From positions 310,001 to 374,000 of the forward strand of contig NZ_JAJIWO010000001.1 of the NCBI RefSeq assembly GCF_020880695.1: a stretch of 64,000 nt of DNA, written 5' to 3'. The position numbers were made by a program, and so were the translations under genes. The notes under the pieces were generated by a model. The model was not told the DNA's origin. It saw nothing but the letters and a program-made list of their open reading frames with translations, and ran no database searches. Of the stretch, positions 25,738 through 34,441 are shown piece after piece; position 1 is the first letter of the stretch, and every line of letters begins with the position of its first letter. This stretch comes from Mucilaginibacter sp. UR6-11 (GTDB lineage Bacteria > Bacteroidota > Bacteroidia > Sphingobacteriales > Sphingobacteriaceae).

Positions 25738-26521
25738 TCACCACAACATCATATACCGCACCACCGAAGCTCTTACCAAAGACTCATTAACCGGACTGTG
25801 CCAGTCCCCATAACCCTCCAGTTTCATCGGCGCTTCCTCAGTCTTTAGCAATATTGGGGCACTTGCTTTAAGTTGCTGCGCAATGGTTTCATCGTCCAGC
25901 AAGTGATCAATAAATGAGTGATTAAACTCGTGAATCAGATAAGGCATATAAATTTCTTTTGGAAACAGCGGCTGGAATGTTGCAGTAAAAGTCCAGGAGC
26001 CCATTATCGCTTAAGCCAATTTTTTGGGGTTGATAGGTTTAACCGCGGGGCCATAGTTAGCACCGCCGTCGCCAAGCCCTAATATAACCTGGTACGCGAT
26101 ATCATGCTCACCGTAGTAATTCAAATACCAGTTTTGATCAAACTCCTTTGCGGAATGATCAAATTGAGCGGTAGCATCGGCGTATCGTTGGGGGGCGTCA
26201 AAGAAAGTTTCAAAGGCTGATTTCTTGTAAAAGTCGTTCGCCAGCGCTATAAACTTCAGCGCATCCTTGTTCTCCCATTTACCTCCTAAAGTATTTTTTA
26301 GCGCCTTTTATCAGAATTAACCGGTCGCCTTTAAATTCCGTGCCAACCGCGAGAAACATCACCCTGGAAAAACCCAAAGCTTCATATTATATTCCGGGTT
26401 ACCAGCCAATCGAAATATAATACTGAATAGCTCCACCCGCCTCCACTTTTGATCTGACAATGTCCTGCGAATAGCTGTTTGAAAAAATAAAAAGTGACAG
26501 AATAATTAACCTGAATTTCAT
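25738..26521 (-). pseudogene. Broken DUF4932-type zinc peptidase-like gene
   Basis: Reading the - strand from ATG at 26521 gives a signal peptide (MKFRLIILSLFIFSNSYSQ) and DIVRSKVEAGGAIQYYISIGW, then a stop. The reading resumes in other frames as VMFLAVGTEFKGDRLILIKGAKKYF, then WENKDALKFIALANDFYKKSAFETFFD and GEHDIAYQVILGLGDGGANYGPAVKP, and, after another stop, MPYLIHEFNHSFIDHLLDD and YGDWHSPVNESLVRASVVRYM. Together these make one DUF4932-like protein with an HEFNH zinc motif, interrupted by at least three frameshifts or stops. The only uninterrupted remnant of note (25738-26004) is its C-terminal part. A decayed cargo gene. Confidence 0.75.
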
Positions 26522-26620
26522 AGCGGAATTTTAGTGCTCTGCAGCAAAAGTACTATTTTGATAGACGCCAAAAACCGATCTTTTTTATCGACTTAGCTAT
26601 GCGGAATCAATATATTAAGC

Positions 26621-29062
26621 TTAATTTTTGTTTATCCTGTTTTCTTCTGTTTCCGAGCCTGTTTTTTTATTACTGGATTTGATCTTATTATTTCCAAAAC
26701 GGTAAGTCAGAGTCAGGCGGCCCACCCTGCTGTCGAAAGCAGACCGGATCTTCAAGTTATTGCCCTGCTGGTAGCTGTTGGATGATTGTCGTCCACGGGT
26801 ATTAAAAAGATCATTAACAGCCAGTTTAATCGAAAATTGTTTTTCAAAAAAGAATTGGTTCAAACCCAAGTCTACCCCATAATATCTGCCGGTATTAAAA
26901 ATACCTTGTACAGCCGGGGAAAAATAGTTAGCATTCAATTCTACAGATGTCATCTGGCTGAAGGTAAAGGTTTGGTTGCTACTTGCCTGATAAGCCAGTT
27001 TCGATAAATTCAGAGAAGCGCCGTTTATATCCGGAGATTTAAACCGGTTATAGAAAAAGACAATGTTATTGTTGGTTGTCCACCAATTGGCAATATCAAT
27101 AGGAGCATTCAGGTTGATATTATAGTAATTATTGGAAGCCAAGTTTTCACTCTTTTGAAAAATGGCTTTTGTCAACGGATCATTAAGGATTACAGTGGTT
27201 ATTGCATCTCCGGTGTGCCTGTAGCCGATACTAAGCGTGTAACGATTTTTAAAAAGATAATTGACCTCGTAAGAATCCGTATACTGAGGTTTTAGGTACG
27301 GGTTGCCTTGGCGGTAAGTATATTGGTCTATAAAGTAAATGAAGGGATTAAGCAAACCATAATTGGGCCGGTCAATCCGGCGGCTATAAGAAAAACCAAT
27401 TGTATGATCAGGTGAAAGTTGTTCCATAAGAAATACGGTTGGAAATAAATTCAGGTAGTTTCTTTTGATCGTAGCCGCAGGGGATTCTCCCTTTGAATAA
27501 GTGTTTTCTGCTCTTAGCCCGATCTGAACACTGAGTTTGTCAAAGGTACTATTGAGATTAACATAAGCCGCACTTACGCTTTCCGTATAACGGAAATTAT
27601 CACTTCTGCGGGGATCATTAACATAGTTGTTCTGGAGCAGCGTGTCAAAAATTAACCTGTTAGCTGTTTTAACCAATGCACTTTTCAGGCCGGCTTCCAG
27701 GTTGATGTTTTTGTTAAAGGCGTGATTAAAATCAATTTTGCCCACATAAATATTGATATGATTGGGTGCCTGCGTTTGATAAATTTGGGGCGACCTGGTA
27801 TTCGTCAGGTCGCCATCTGTAAACCTGTTATTATAATCATAAGTTTCCGTACTATTAAATCTGGAATAATCAAAACTGACATTCAACTCTGTTCCGGATG
27901 TATCTAACACCGATTTGTAGTTAATGTTGTAAGCCTGGTAATCATAAGGTGATCTCCCCCTGTTGAAACCAACTACGGCTGAATCTCTTCCGGATGGAAC
28001 CGATCCGATATAATTCGTACTGTTTTGTTCATTTTTACCCTTGAATATATTGCCGCTGGCTATAAAACCCAGGGTATTGGTTTTGTTAAGGTAAAAATCC
28101 ATTCCCGCTCTGAGGTTATGTGACTGGTATTGCTGCAAGTTATAAGTAGCTGCATTAAAATAAGTAGTGGCAGCGCCTGTTGTAACATTACGGTCAAAAT
28201 CAAGCTTTCTAAAATTAGCCCAGTTACCATAATTGTAGCCGGCAAAAAGATTATAATACTTTTCACGGTGATTGATAGCCATCCCCGCATAAGTTTTGTG
28301 ATAAATTCCATATCCCTGGGTAAAGTTAAGGGAGCCATTAGTGCCGTAATTCTGATCTTTTTTGAGTTTGATGTTAATTATACCTGAGCTGCCGGCAGCA
28401 TCATATTTCGAGGACGGATTGGTGATGATCTCAATGGTTTGGATAGTACTGGCCTGGGTAGAGCGTAATAAAGCAGCGAGCTGGTCGGCAGACAGATAAG
28501 TTTGTTTTCCATCTATTAAAATACTTACACCAGCTTTTCCTCTTAAACTAATCTGATCATTGTCTACGCTAACACCCGGCGCTTTCTGTAATATCTCCAA
28601 CACATTATTACCTGCGGCGAGCGGGCTGTTCGCCACATTTAATACGGTTTTATCCAATTTATTTTCTATAAGCGGTCTGTTAGCTGTTATCTGAACCTCT
28701 TTGAGTTGTTTGGTGCCCTCAATTAAACTTAAAGGCAAAATTCGCAAATCATGAAGCACTAACATTACTGTGTCTGAAACGGTTTTTTTATAGCCCATGG
28801 CAGTAGCAATTACATAGTATGTCCCTGGCTGTATATGATCGAATACGTATACGCCCTGATCATTTGTTAAGGTCCCTTTTATCAGTGAAGAATCTCTCGC
28901 CTTAAAGAGACTTATAGTAGCATAATCTGCAGGCGTATTCAAGGATTTAAAGACTTTGCCGCTTATATTAAACCCCGCAGCATTTTGGGCTTTGGAACTA
29001 AATACAGCACATATCAGCGCCATGAATAAGAAGACATTGAAGAATTGAACGGATGATTTCAT
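26621..29062 (-). CDS. Outer-membrane beta-barrel receptor with carboxypeptidase-like regulatory domain (TonB-receptor type)
   Basis: 813 residues with signal peptide (about 1-25, ending SSKAQ). Residues about 30-110 form a carboxypeptidase-regulatory-like domain (FNISGKVFKSLNTPADYATISLFKARDSSLIKGTLTNDQGVY), then a plug domain (IENKLDKTVLNVANSPLAAGNNVLEILQKAPGVSVDND, GVSILIDGKQTYLSADQLAALLRSTQASTIQTIEIITNPSSKYDAAGSSGIINIKLKK), then a barrel ending with YRFGNN. This belongs to the outer-membrane beta-barrel group of TonB-dependent receptors; no partner SusD gene is nearby. An ECF sigma factor and anti-sigma-like gene lie 550 bp away, which suggests a regulatory link, but there is no N-terminal STN signalling domain. 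Substrate unknown. AT-rich relative to the tra operon. Confidence 0.88.
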   Translation of the reverse strand: MKSSVQFFNVFLFMALICAVFSSKAQNAAGFNISGKVFKSLNTPADYATISLFKARDSSLIKGTLTNDQGVYVFDHIQPGTYYVIATAMGYKKTVSDTVMLVLHDLRILPLSLIEGTKQLKEVQITANRPLIENKLDKTVLNVANSPLAAGNNVLEILQKAPGVSVDNDQISLRGKAGVSILIDGKQTYLSADQLAALLRSTQASTIQTIEIITNPSSKYDAAGSSGIINIKLKKDQNYGTNGSLNFTQGYGIYHKTYAGMAINHREKYYNLFAGYNYGNWANFRKLDFDRNVTTGAATTYFNAATYNLQQYQSHNLRAGMDFYLNKTNTLGFIASGNIFKGKNEQNSTNYIGSVPSGRDSAVVGFNRGRSPYDYQAYNINYKSVLDTSGTELNVSFDYSRFNSTETYDYNNRFTDGDLTNTRSPQIYQTQAPNHINIYVGKIDFNHAFNKNINLEAGLKSALVKTANRLIFDTLLQNNYVNDPRRSDNFRYTESVSAAYVNLNSTFDKLSVQIGLRAENTYSKGESPAATIKRNYLNLFPTVFLMEQLSPDHTIGFSYSRRIDRPNYGLLNPFIYFIDQYTYRQGNPYLKPQYTDSYEVNYLFKNRYTLSIGYRHTGDAITTVILNDPLTKAIFQKSENLASNNYYNINLNAPIDIANWWTTNNNIVFFYNRFKSPDINGASLNLSKLAYQASSNQTFTFSQMTSVELNANYFSPAVQGIFNTGRYYGVDLGLNQFFFEKQFSIKLAVNDLFNTRGRQSSNSYQQGNNLKIRSAFDSRVGRLTLTYRFGNNKIKSSNKKTGSETEENRINKN

Positions 29063-29166
29063 AATGATGATTTAATTTTTATAAGATTTTTAGACAATAG
29101 CTTTCCCGCAGACGAATTGCGCCTGTTAAAATTTGCAGTTAGAAATTGAGATTTTATTTAGATAGG

Positions 29167-29493
29167 TTATCGCTGCTTTTTAATAACCAAATAGTAAGTA
29201 ATGAATCCAAAAGCTATAAACACGATTTCGATACCATAGGGTAAAGTGGAATTCGCAGGATCAAAGGGAAATAATTGCAAAACAATTAGCCCTGCTCCGC
29301 CAAAAAGTGAAATAATTCCCCACTTTAAAATTTCTGAATTTTTGCCTTGTTGATTGAGTAACTCTTTGATCGCATCCGCGTCCATGAGGTTGGAGTCGAT
29401 GATTCGTTTTTTGAGCAGGAAATTAAACAGGTTAACGATCAATACGGCTATGACAATAAATAATATGATGGCGACAATGTGTGAACTTTTCAT
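29167..29493 (-). CDS. Small three-helix membrane protein (DUF6249-like)
   Basis: 108 residues from ATG 29493 (MKSSHIVAI); a longer frame with TTG at 29502 adds only three residues and is less likely. Hydrophobic helices at about 5-25, 60-78 and 84-104 with an intervening charged region (KRIIDSNLMDADAIKELLNQQGKNSEI). The pattern is that of small inner-membrane proteins often found next to ECF sigma genes in this order (DUF6249-like), which is a resemblance, not a firm call. It is divergent from the sigma factor gene and shares with it a 117 bp promoter region carrying a dyad. Confidence 0.6.
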   Translation of the reverse strand: MKSSHIVAIILFIVIAVLIVNLFNFLLKKRIIDSNLMDADAIKELLNQQGKNSEILKWGIISLFGGAGLIVLQLFPFDPANSTLPYGIEIVFIAFGFITYYLVIKKQR

Positions 29494-29542
29494 GTAAAGC
29501 AAAATTTGTTGTTAATTTATACAATAGTCAAGGCTCGATAAT

Positions 29543-29583
29543 TAAAGGTTGCAATTATTTTTTTTTATTTACTGCAACCTTTA
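29543..29583. promoter_or_regulatory. Dyad between the divergent sigma-factor and membrane-protein genes
   Basis: Inverted repeat aaaggttgca (29544-29553) and tgcaaccttt (29573-29582), with one more pair outside, separated by a T-rich 19 nt centre. It stands 28 bp upstream of the sigma factor ATG and 50 bp upstream of the divergent gene. A regulator binding site or a pair of promoter elements used by the sigma factor itself are both plausible. Confidence 0.45.
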
Positions 29584-29610
29584 TTGTGCTTCCTTTGACT
29601 AATATATTAT

Positions 29611-30168
29611 ATGTTCGATGAACGCGAAGTTATTTCTGGGATATTGGCAGGTCACCGTAATGCTTTCGCCTCATTGGTCAGCCAGTATGAAAGATTGGTA
29701 TTTACCGTGGTGAACCGTTTGATAGACGAGAAGGATGAAACAGAGGACGTATGTCAGGAGGTTTTCATTAAAATATTCAACGGCCTTGGTCGGTTCCAGT
29801 TCGAGGCTAAGCTATCTACCTGGGTTGCGCGAATTGCGTATATGACGACGATCAACCACGTAAGAAAAAATAAAGGGAAAAGATATCATCCCTATCCGGC
29901 GAACGTGGAAAACTATCATTTCACGGCTGATAACCCGGAAAAGGTCACGATCCATAAGGACATGTCTGTCTATGTAAATGAATTGATAGCGCAAATGCCG
30001 AAGCAATATCAAACAGTTATTACGCTGTTCCATTTAAAAGAGTTTAACTTAAAGGAGATCCAGGATATAACCGGAATGCCGGAAGGAACTGTAAAAAATT
30101 ACTTGTTTAGGTCGCGGCAGTTACTAAAAGAAAAATTGAATGTTTATTTAAAAAATGAAGAAAGATGA
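29611..30168 (+). CDS. ECF-type RNA polymerase sigma factor
   Basis: 185 residues. Region 2 is visible as FASLVSQYERLVFTVVNRLIDEKDETEDVCQEVFIKIFNGLGRFQFEAKLSTWVARIAYMTTINHVRKNK; region 4 as MPKQYQTVITLFHLKEFNLKEIQDITGMPEGTVKNYLFRSRQLLKEKL. Such factors redirect RNA polymerase to a small regulon. Immediately followed, with a 4 bp ATGA overlap, by an anti-sigma-like membrane protein. The nearby outer-membrane receptor is a candidate target. The start ATG is the first in frame and 28 bp downstream of the dyad. Confidence 0.93.
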   Translation: MFDEREVISGILAGHRNAFASLVSQYERLVFTVVNRLIDEKDETEDVCQEVFIKIFNGLGRFQFEAKLSTWVARIAYMTTINHVRKNKGKRYHPYPANVENYHFTADNPEKVTIHKDMSVYVNELIAQMPKQYQTVITLFHLKEFNLKEIQDITGMPEGTVKNYLFRSRQLLKEKLNVYLKNEER

Positions 30169-30584
30169 GCAAGTTGTCCGATAAAGAAATTCAGGAATTA
30201 CTGGATCAGAAAGATATTAATTATACCATTGAAAAATCCAATGAGGAGGGATTTTTTGTGTATAAAACTCTATTTGAGGAACTGGACAACATTCCACAAG
30301 TTAAATTGCCATATAGTTTTCCTAACCAGGTGATTAACAGATTTGAACAAAGTAAAAGCACTGAAAGTAAACTTCGCATATATACCTATACGGCGTTTGC
30401 CACTATTATATGTTTGGCCGGGGGAGGGATAATCCTAAATGAACTACTGGGCAACGAAGCTAAAGAATTATACCTTTGGCTGCTAAGCTATAAAAAGATT
30501 ATTTTATTTGTCATTATTGTTATTGCACTCATTCAATTATTTGACCAAAAGTTTGTAAAAAGTAACAGAACTTTCACCCAATAA
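30165..30584 (+). CDS. Anti-sigma-factor-like membrane protein
   Basis: 139 residues. A soluble N-terminus (about 1-70, KLSDKEIQELLDQKDINYTIEKSNEEGF, PYSFPNQVINRFEQ) precedes two transmembrane helices (about 72-92, IYTYTAFATIICLAGGGIIL, and about 105-125, KKIILFVIIVIALIQLFD). Size, membrane anchoring, translational overlap with the sigma gene and the cytoplasmic N-terminal region fit an anti-sigma factor, although no zinc-binding ZAS motif (HxxxCxxC) is present. Sequence family not recognised. Confidence 0.6.
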   Translation: MSKLSDKEIQELLDQKDINYTIEKSNEEGFFVYKTLFEELDNIPQVKLPYSFPNQVINRFEQSKSTESKLRIYTYTAFATIICLAGGGIILNELLGNEAKELYLWLLSYKKIILFVIIVIALIQLFDQKFVKSNRTFTQ

Positions 30585-30627
30585 ATTGTCAACAAGACAT
30601 TCAAACCATTAAAATGGATACCTTGCC

Positions 30628-30759
30628 AGCCATTTTGCGCCGGCTTATTTTAAGCAAGCTATCGCCATTTACCGCAAGAACTTTAAGCCATCTGCGTATT
30701 TGGCCACTCCGAATGTTTTGGCCTGCGTTAACGTCGTGGCTGCAGATTCTGCCAGCATA
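30628..30759 (+). pseudogene. Scrap of a luciferase-like (LLM class) flavin monooxygenase
   Basis: The frame starting at 30628 reads SHFAPAYFKQAIAIYRKN then FKPSAYLATPNVLACVNVVAADS, which matches a well-known stretch of LLM-class flavin-dependent oxidoreductases (YR..FxPS..L..P......NV.AADS). No start codon, no upstream or downstream domain; the homology ends at about 30755 and the frame runs into the antisense of the coupling-protein gene. It is a leftover of a gene interrupted by element assembly. Confidence 0.6.
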
Positions 30760-30780
30760 AACTTAAGGTTCGAAGTCTGG

Positions 30781-32703
30781 TTAGCTGTTAATATGGGCGA
30801 GTTGTTCCACCAGTCCTTTAATCTCTGTTTTGATTCGCTGATAGTTCATCTGAACTTCGGTATTGGAAACCTTTCTGGCATCAGGAATGGTTTGATAGGC
30901 ACTTTCTTCCAATGAAATTGCATTGTGGTCGTTCTGTATTTGACAATGAAAGGTCTTTAATTCTATCTTGTTGGTCGGGTCGTCGGCGACCATACCGACG
31001 AACTCCCCGGAGGAAAGTCCGGCTATTTTAGAAGCTGGTATGGCATAATCTAGTTGGGTGGATCTGCTCACAGAGGTATCGGTAGCATTGATGGAGAGGC
31101 TTTCTTTGACCTGGTTGATCTTGCCGAAACGCTCGGAAAGTTGTTTGGCGGTATCCCCGGTGACCTGCCCGCAAACGATATTGCCGACGATATTCATTAT
31201 CACTTCAGCCTGCTCGCGGCCATAATCTTTTTTTAATTGAGAATAGTCCTGCACGGCCAGCGTCACCGCCACTTTATTGGAACGTGCCGTAGCAATCAGG
31301 TTATCGATACCATTAAAGTATATCGTTGGAAACTCATCAAATATCAGGCTGCATTTCTGCTGGTGCTTACGGTTCACCAACTTATTGATCCGGTTAATAT
31401 AGAGCGATAATACCGCCCCGTAAACCTGTGACTTTTGCGGGTTGTTCGCGAGGCAAACCACTTTTGGTTGAAGCGGGTTATTAATATCCAGCGAAAAATC
31501 ATTACCGCTCAATACGTAATAAAGCTGCGGTGAACTTAACCGAGCCAGGCTTATTTTAGCGCTGGCGATCTGGCCTTCCAGTTGCTCAAAGGCTTCGTTC
31601 TTCCAGGCAGAGATAAAAGGGTTGATCAGTACCTCGATCTCGGGTTCGCTGCTTAATACGGCAAACAGGTCCTTATAATCTACCAGCGACAGTTCGATCA
31701 CATGCGGTAAGGTACAATAGCGTCCGCCCTCATATTTTTTGAGGAACCAGATCAGCGCCGTTACAAAATTGATCGGCGATTCGACAAAAAAATCACCCTG
31801 TTTTTTGATCCATTCCCGGTTCAAACCCATCATGATGGTGCGGGCCGATTCCATCGCGTCCGTAATATCCAGCATGGTATCGGGCTCCAATGGATTACTG
31901 CGGTGCATAATCTTCTCAAAGTTGATGACATAAAATGACCGGCCTCCATGTTCCCGCAGTGCGTTGTAAGCAATCCTGGAAAGATCATCGTATTTAAAAT
32001 CATAGATCAGCATACTAAAGCCTTTGCGGATATGCTGGGTAATGATATGCCGAATCACAAAATAGGATTTACCGGCACCGGGACTGCCGCCAACTAAAGT
32101 ACCTCTGAACGGGTTGATCACATTGATCCAACTAGACCGCTCTTTGCCTTTTAATTGATATTTAGCGGGCAGGTTAATGGAATACTCATTTTCCAACAAG
32201 CGTTCCTCCTGCGGAAACGTCTCATTTTCCTTATTAAAGATATCAGCACCCAATTTCAATTTGAGCATTCTAAACAACAGCCCGCCGCCGGTCATAAATA
32301 AAAGGTAGCCAAAGGCGGTGATGAGTATGTAAAGTGCAGCAACTATTTTAGTAGTCAATGGCAACGCTAAAAAAAAGCCGCTGATAAAATAAAGCAGCAA
32401 GCCGGTAAAGCAATAAGTGATGATCGTTTTTGGCCTGATCTTTTCATCCCGCTTGCCTTTGCTGCCGACCAGGGATACTACTAATAAGAGCAATGCACTC
32501 AGCTTGGCGATAAGCACCGTTTTAAAGACCACCATTTTGGAAAGCGGCAATAAGATATGGTCAACGATCTTGTGCGTTAATTTGAGCTCCTGGAAAGCCG
32601 GGTAACAGCATAAATAAGAATGAATGATGAGTATCGCAATACTCAATAGCCTTGTAAAATCAATGATCTTACGGAGGGCCTGTTCGTTTTCTCCGGTTTG
32701 CAT
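30781..32703 (-). CDS. mobC: Type IV coupling protein (VirD4/TraG type; MobC of CTnDOT elements)
   Basis: 640 residues. N-terminal transmembrane helices at about 18-35, 60-80, 95-115 and 120-142; Walker A GTLVGGSPGAGKSYF (about 201-215); Walker B KCSLIFDEFPTIYFNG; and the conserved region IATARSNKVAVTLAVQDYSQLKKDYGREQAEVIMNIVGNIVCGQVTGDTAKQLSERFGK. Coupling proteins bring the relaxase-DNA complex to the secretion channel. Terminates 3 bp downstream of the relaxase gene, in one operon with it. The C-terminus lies next to the monooxygenase scrap. Complete. Confidence 0.94.
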   Translation of the reverse strand: MQTGENEQALRKIIDFTRLLSIAILIIHSYLCCYPAFQELKLTHKIVDHILLPLSKMVVFKTVLIAKLSALLLLVVSLVGSKGKRDEKIRPKTIITYCFTGLLLYFISGFFLALPLTTKIVAALYILITAFGYLLFMTGGGLLFRMLKLKLGADIFNKENETFPQEERLLENEYSINLPAKYQLKGKERSSWINVINPFRGTLVGGSPGAGKSYFVIRHIITQHIRKGFSMLIYDFKYDDLSRIAYNALREHGGRSFYVINFEKIMHRSNPLEPDTMLDITDAMESARTIMMGLNREWIKKQGDFFVESPINFVTALIWFLKKYEGGRYCTLPHVIELSLVDYKDLFAVLSSEPEIEVLINPFISAWKNEAFEQLEGQIASAKISLARLSSPQLYYVLSGNDFSLDINNPLQPKVVCLANNPQKSQVYGAVLSLYINRINKLVNRKHQQKCSLIFDEFPTIYFNGIDNLIATARSNKVAVTLAVQDYSQLKKDYGREQAEVIMNIVGNIVCGQVTGDTAKQLSERFGKINQVKESLSINATDTSVSRSTQLDYAIPASKIAGLSSGEFVGMVADDPTNKIELKTFHCQIQNDHNAISLEESAYQTIPDARKVSNTEVQMNYQRIKTEIKGLVEQLAHINS

Positions 32704-32706
32704 ATA

Positions 32707-33918
32707 TTATAGATTTAATCCTTTACGTTTTTTCTTTTTGAATTTGTTAAGCGCGGCGAGGTCTTCGCGCTCAGCCGCAAACAATAGATCTATCAACTCG
32801 TCGCCTGCAGATGCCTGGCTGAATTCATGACCATCCTGTGCTTGATCTTGATGTTGGAATTTGGGCTTAACCGGGTCGGGTAAAAATTGCGCGCTGAGCT
32901 GATTGGCACTATAAGCTTTGCTCAGGTCACTGCCGTTAAATACCGCTTTGTTTTTCTGATCGATGAATGTCACGCCATAAATGCGCCCTTCCTCGTTTTG
33001 TCGCAGGACGCACTGGACACCTTTTTCGCGTAAGGCTTTTTGAAAGTCACGCTTGGTTAGCGGCTTAATTAATATGCCATCCAATATTTTGGTAAGCTCA
33101 TCTTTGAACGGCTTACGCAGCTGCGCGTTAAGCCTGAACCTTTCCTCCAGTGTTTTGAGTGTTGGTTTACCATAAATGGTGCTGGCTTTTATTGGTACGC
33201 CGATCTTGTTGCCCCGTTTATCCAAAATCCAATAAACCAACCCCTCGCGGGCATACATGCGGGAATCTTTGGAACCCCGGTCGGCTTGAATATTATATCG
33301 ACCCAGTACGGCATTGAGTTCGGGAACGCTGGTGAATTTGTAAGCTCTTACTATAAAACTCAGGACGTTAGTGATCGCGCGTTTAGTTTCGGCCTTGCCA
33401 TATTCAGCGGCTGAAATGTCGGCTTTCAGATTTGGCTTTTGTTTGGTTTGCTCATCCGCCTTAACCAAGCTGTATTTGATCTCTATCGCCTTACGTGTTT
33501 TTTCAGACTCATTCTGTCCAAGGTAGTGCAGGCTGATCCGTTCACCATCGCGTTTGATATTGGTGGTAACGATGTGAATATGCGGATGTCCGGCATCTTC
33601 ATGCCGGTAAACCAAATAAGGTTGGCTTGCAAAGCCAACGCCATTCAGGTAATCCCTCACGATGTCATTTAAATTATCGTCCGGTAGGTTTTCACCATTT
33701 GGAAAATTCAGCGAGATATGCACCGTATTGGTTTTGGCCCGATGATTCATCGCGGCCAGGTCGGTCAAGCGAAATAACTTATCATTAAAGGATAAGTCTT
33801 TGGCATCCTTGGGATAGCCTTTGGCACCGATCAGCATGGCTTTTCCCTGTTTCACTTTATTCTCATTGTAGTTGAGCGCGCCGATCAGGCTTTTACCGCT
33901 TTTAATTTTTGCGACCAT
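32707..33918 (-). CDS. mobB: Relaxase / mobilisation nuclease (MobB type)
   Basis: 403 residues. The relaxase motif III triad is seen as HPHIHI (His111, His113, His115) after YLVYRHEDAG, with the upstream NFPNGENLPDDNLNDIVRDYLNGVGF helix and the N-terminal MVAKIKSGKSLIGALNYNENKVKQGKAMLIG (family PF03432 pattern). The first tyrosine of the catalytic motif is probably Y17 in LNYNENK. The C-terminal part (about 200-400) is charged and probably DNA-binding. It nicks at oriT and pilots the strand. Overlaps the relaxosome gene by 34 bp and is followed by the coupling protein gene after 3 bp. Confidence 0.94.
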   Translation of the reverse strand: MVAKIKSGKSLIGALNYNENKVKQGKAMLIGAKGYPKDAKDLSFNDKLFRLTDLAAMNHRAKTNTVHISLNFPNGENLPDDNLNDIVRDYLNGVGFASQPYLVYRHEDAGHPHIHIVTTNIKRDGERISLHYLGQNESEKTRKAIEIKYSLVKADEQTKQKPNLKADISAAEYGKAETKRAITNVLSFIVRAYKFTSVPELNAVLGRYNIQADRGSKDSRMYAREGLVYWILDKRGNKIGVPIKASTIYGKPTLKTLEERFRLNAQLRKPFKDELTKILDGILIKPLTKRDFQKALREKGVQCVLRQNEEGRIYGVTFIDQKNKAVFNGSDLSKAYSANQLSAQFLPDPVKPKFQHQDQAQDGHEFSQASAGDELIDLLFAAEREDLAALNKFKKKKRKGLNL

Positions 33919-34295
33919 ATATCCGCGTATTGGTTCATCCGTTCTTTGATCTGGCTAATGGACGGCTCTAGTTTGGTGTTGATCACGCTCAGTAAATTCA
34001 TCCATAGTCGGGTATCGGCATTGCCATGAGCACTGTTGATGCTACGCATCGCCTGGTTCAGGTTATTGCCGATGGCGTTAAGCTCCTGTCTTAGCAGGAT
34101 CATTTCTTCCAGCAGGTCATCCATAGCTTTGTCCCGGTAATTAACCGTGACCGGTTTCTCCAAAAGCACGCTGCGCATATATTCGCTAAGCTTTCGGAAG
34201 CTGGTCTTTTTGAATCGCTTTTCGAGCAATTGATATTCCTCCGGTTTGAAGCGGAGGTTCTTCCATTGTACCCTTTTGTCTTCTTGTGTAGCCAT
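33885..34295 (-). CDS. mobA: Relaxosome accessory protein (MobA/MobC-like)
   Basis: 136 residues from ATG 34295 (MATQEDKRVQWKNLRFKPEEYQLLEKRFKK). A longer frame from 34394 would prepend a basic run without support. A ribbon-helix-helix-like N-terminus (RVQWKNLRFKPEEYQLLEKRFKKTSFRKLSEYMRSVLLEKPV) and helical middle (LRQELNAIGNNLNQAMRSINSAHGN) fit the bacterial mobilisation family that loads the relaxase at oriT. Overlaps the relaxase gene by 34 bp, so translation is coupled. Directly downstream of the proposed oriT region. Confidence 0.85.
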   Translation of the reverse strand: MATQEDKRVQWKNLRFKPEEYQLLEKRFKKTSFRKLSEYMRSVLLEKPVTVNYRDKAMDDLLEEMILLRQELNAIGNNLNQAMRSINSAHGNADTRLWMNLLSVINTKLEPSISQIKERMNQYADIWSQKLKAVKA

Positions 34296-34441
34296 TGTTA
34301 TTTGCTTAAAAAAGCCGACTTCGGAGGCTTTTTGCCTGGACCCGCAGCAGCTCCTGCGCGGAGGGCAAGATTCAATTGTGACACAATTGTACATCTTGCT
34401 GACTGCCGCGAAGCGGGCGGTCTTATCCTGCTGTCAGTGTT
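34296..34441. promoter_or_regulatory. Candidate origin of transfer (oriT) region upstream of the mob operon
   Basis: 146 bp between the mobA start and the next gene, and the only gap in this operon. It contains the perfect dyad caattgtg (34373-34380), a, cacaattg (34382-34389), a small terminator-like stem aaaagcc/ggctttt near 34312-34334, and a GC-rich stretch ccgcgaagcgggcgg near 34407-34421. Position next to the relaxosome gene is where Bacteroidota elements usually keep oriT. No nick site can be read. Confidence 0.4.
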
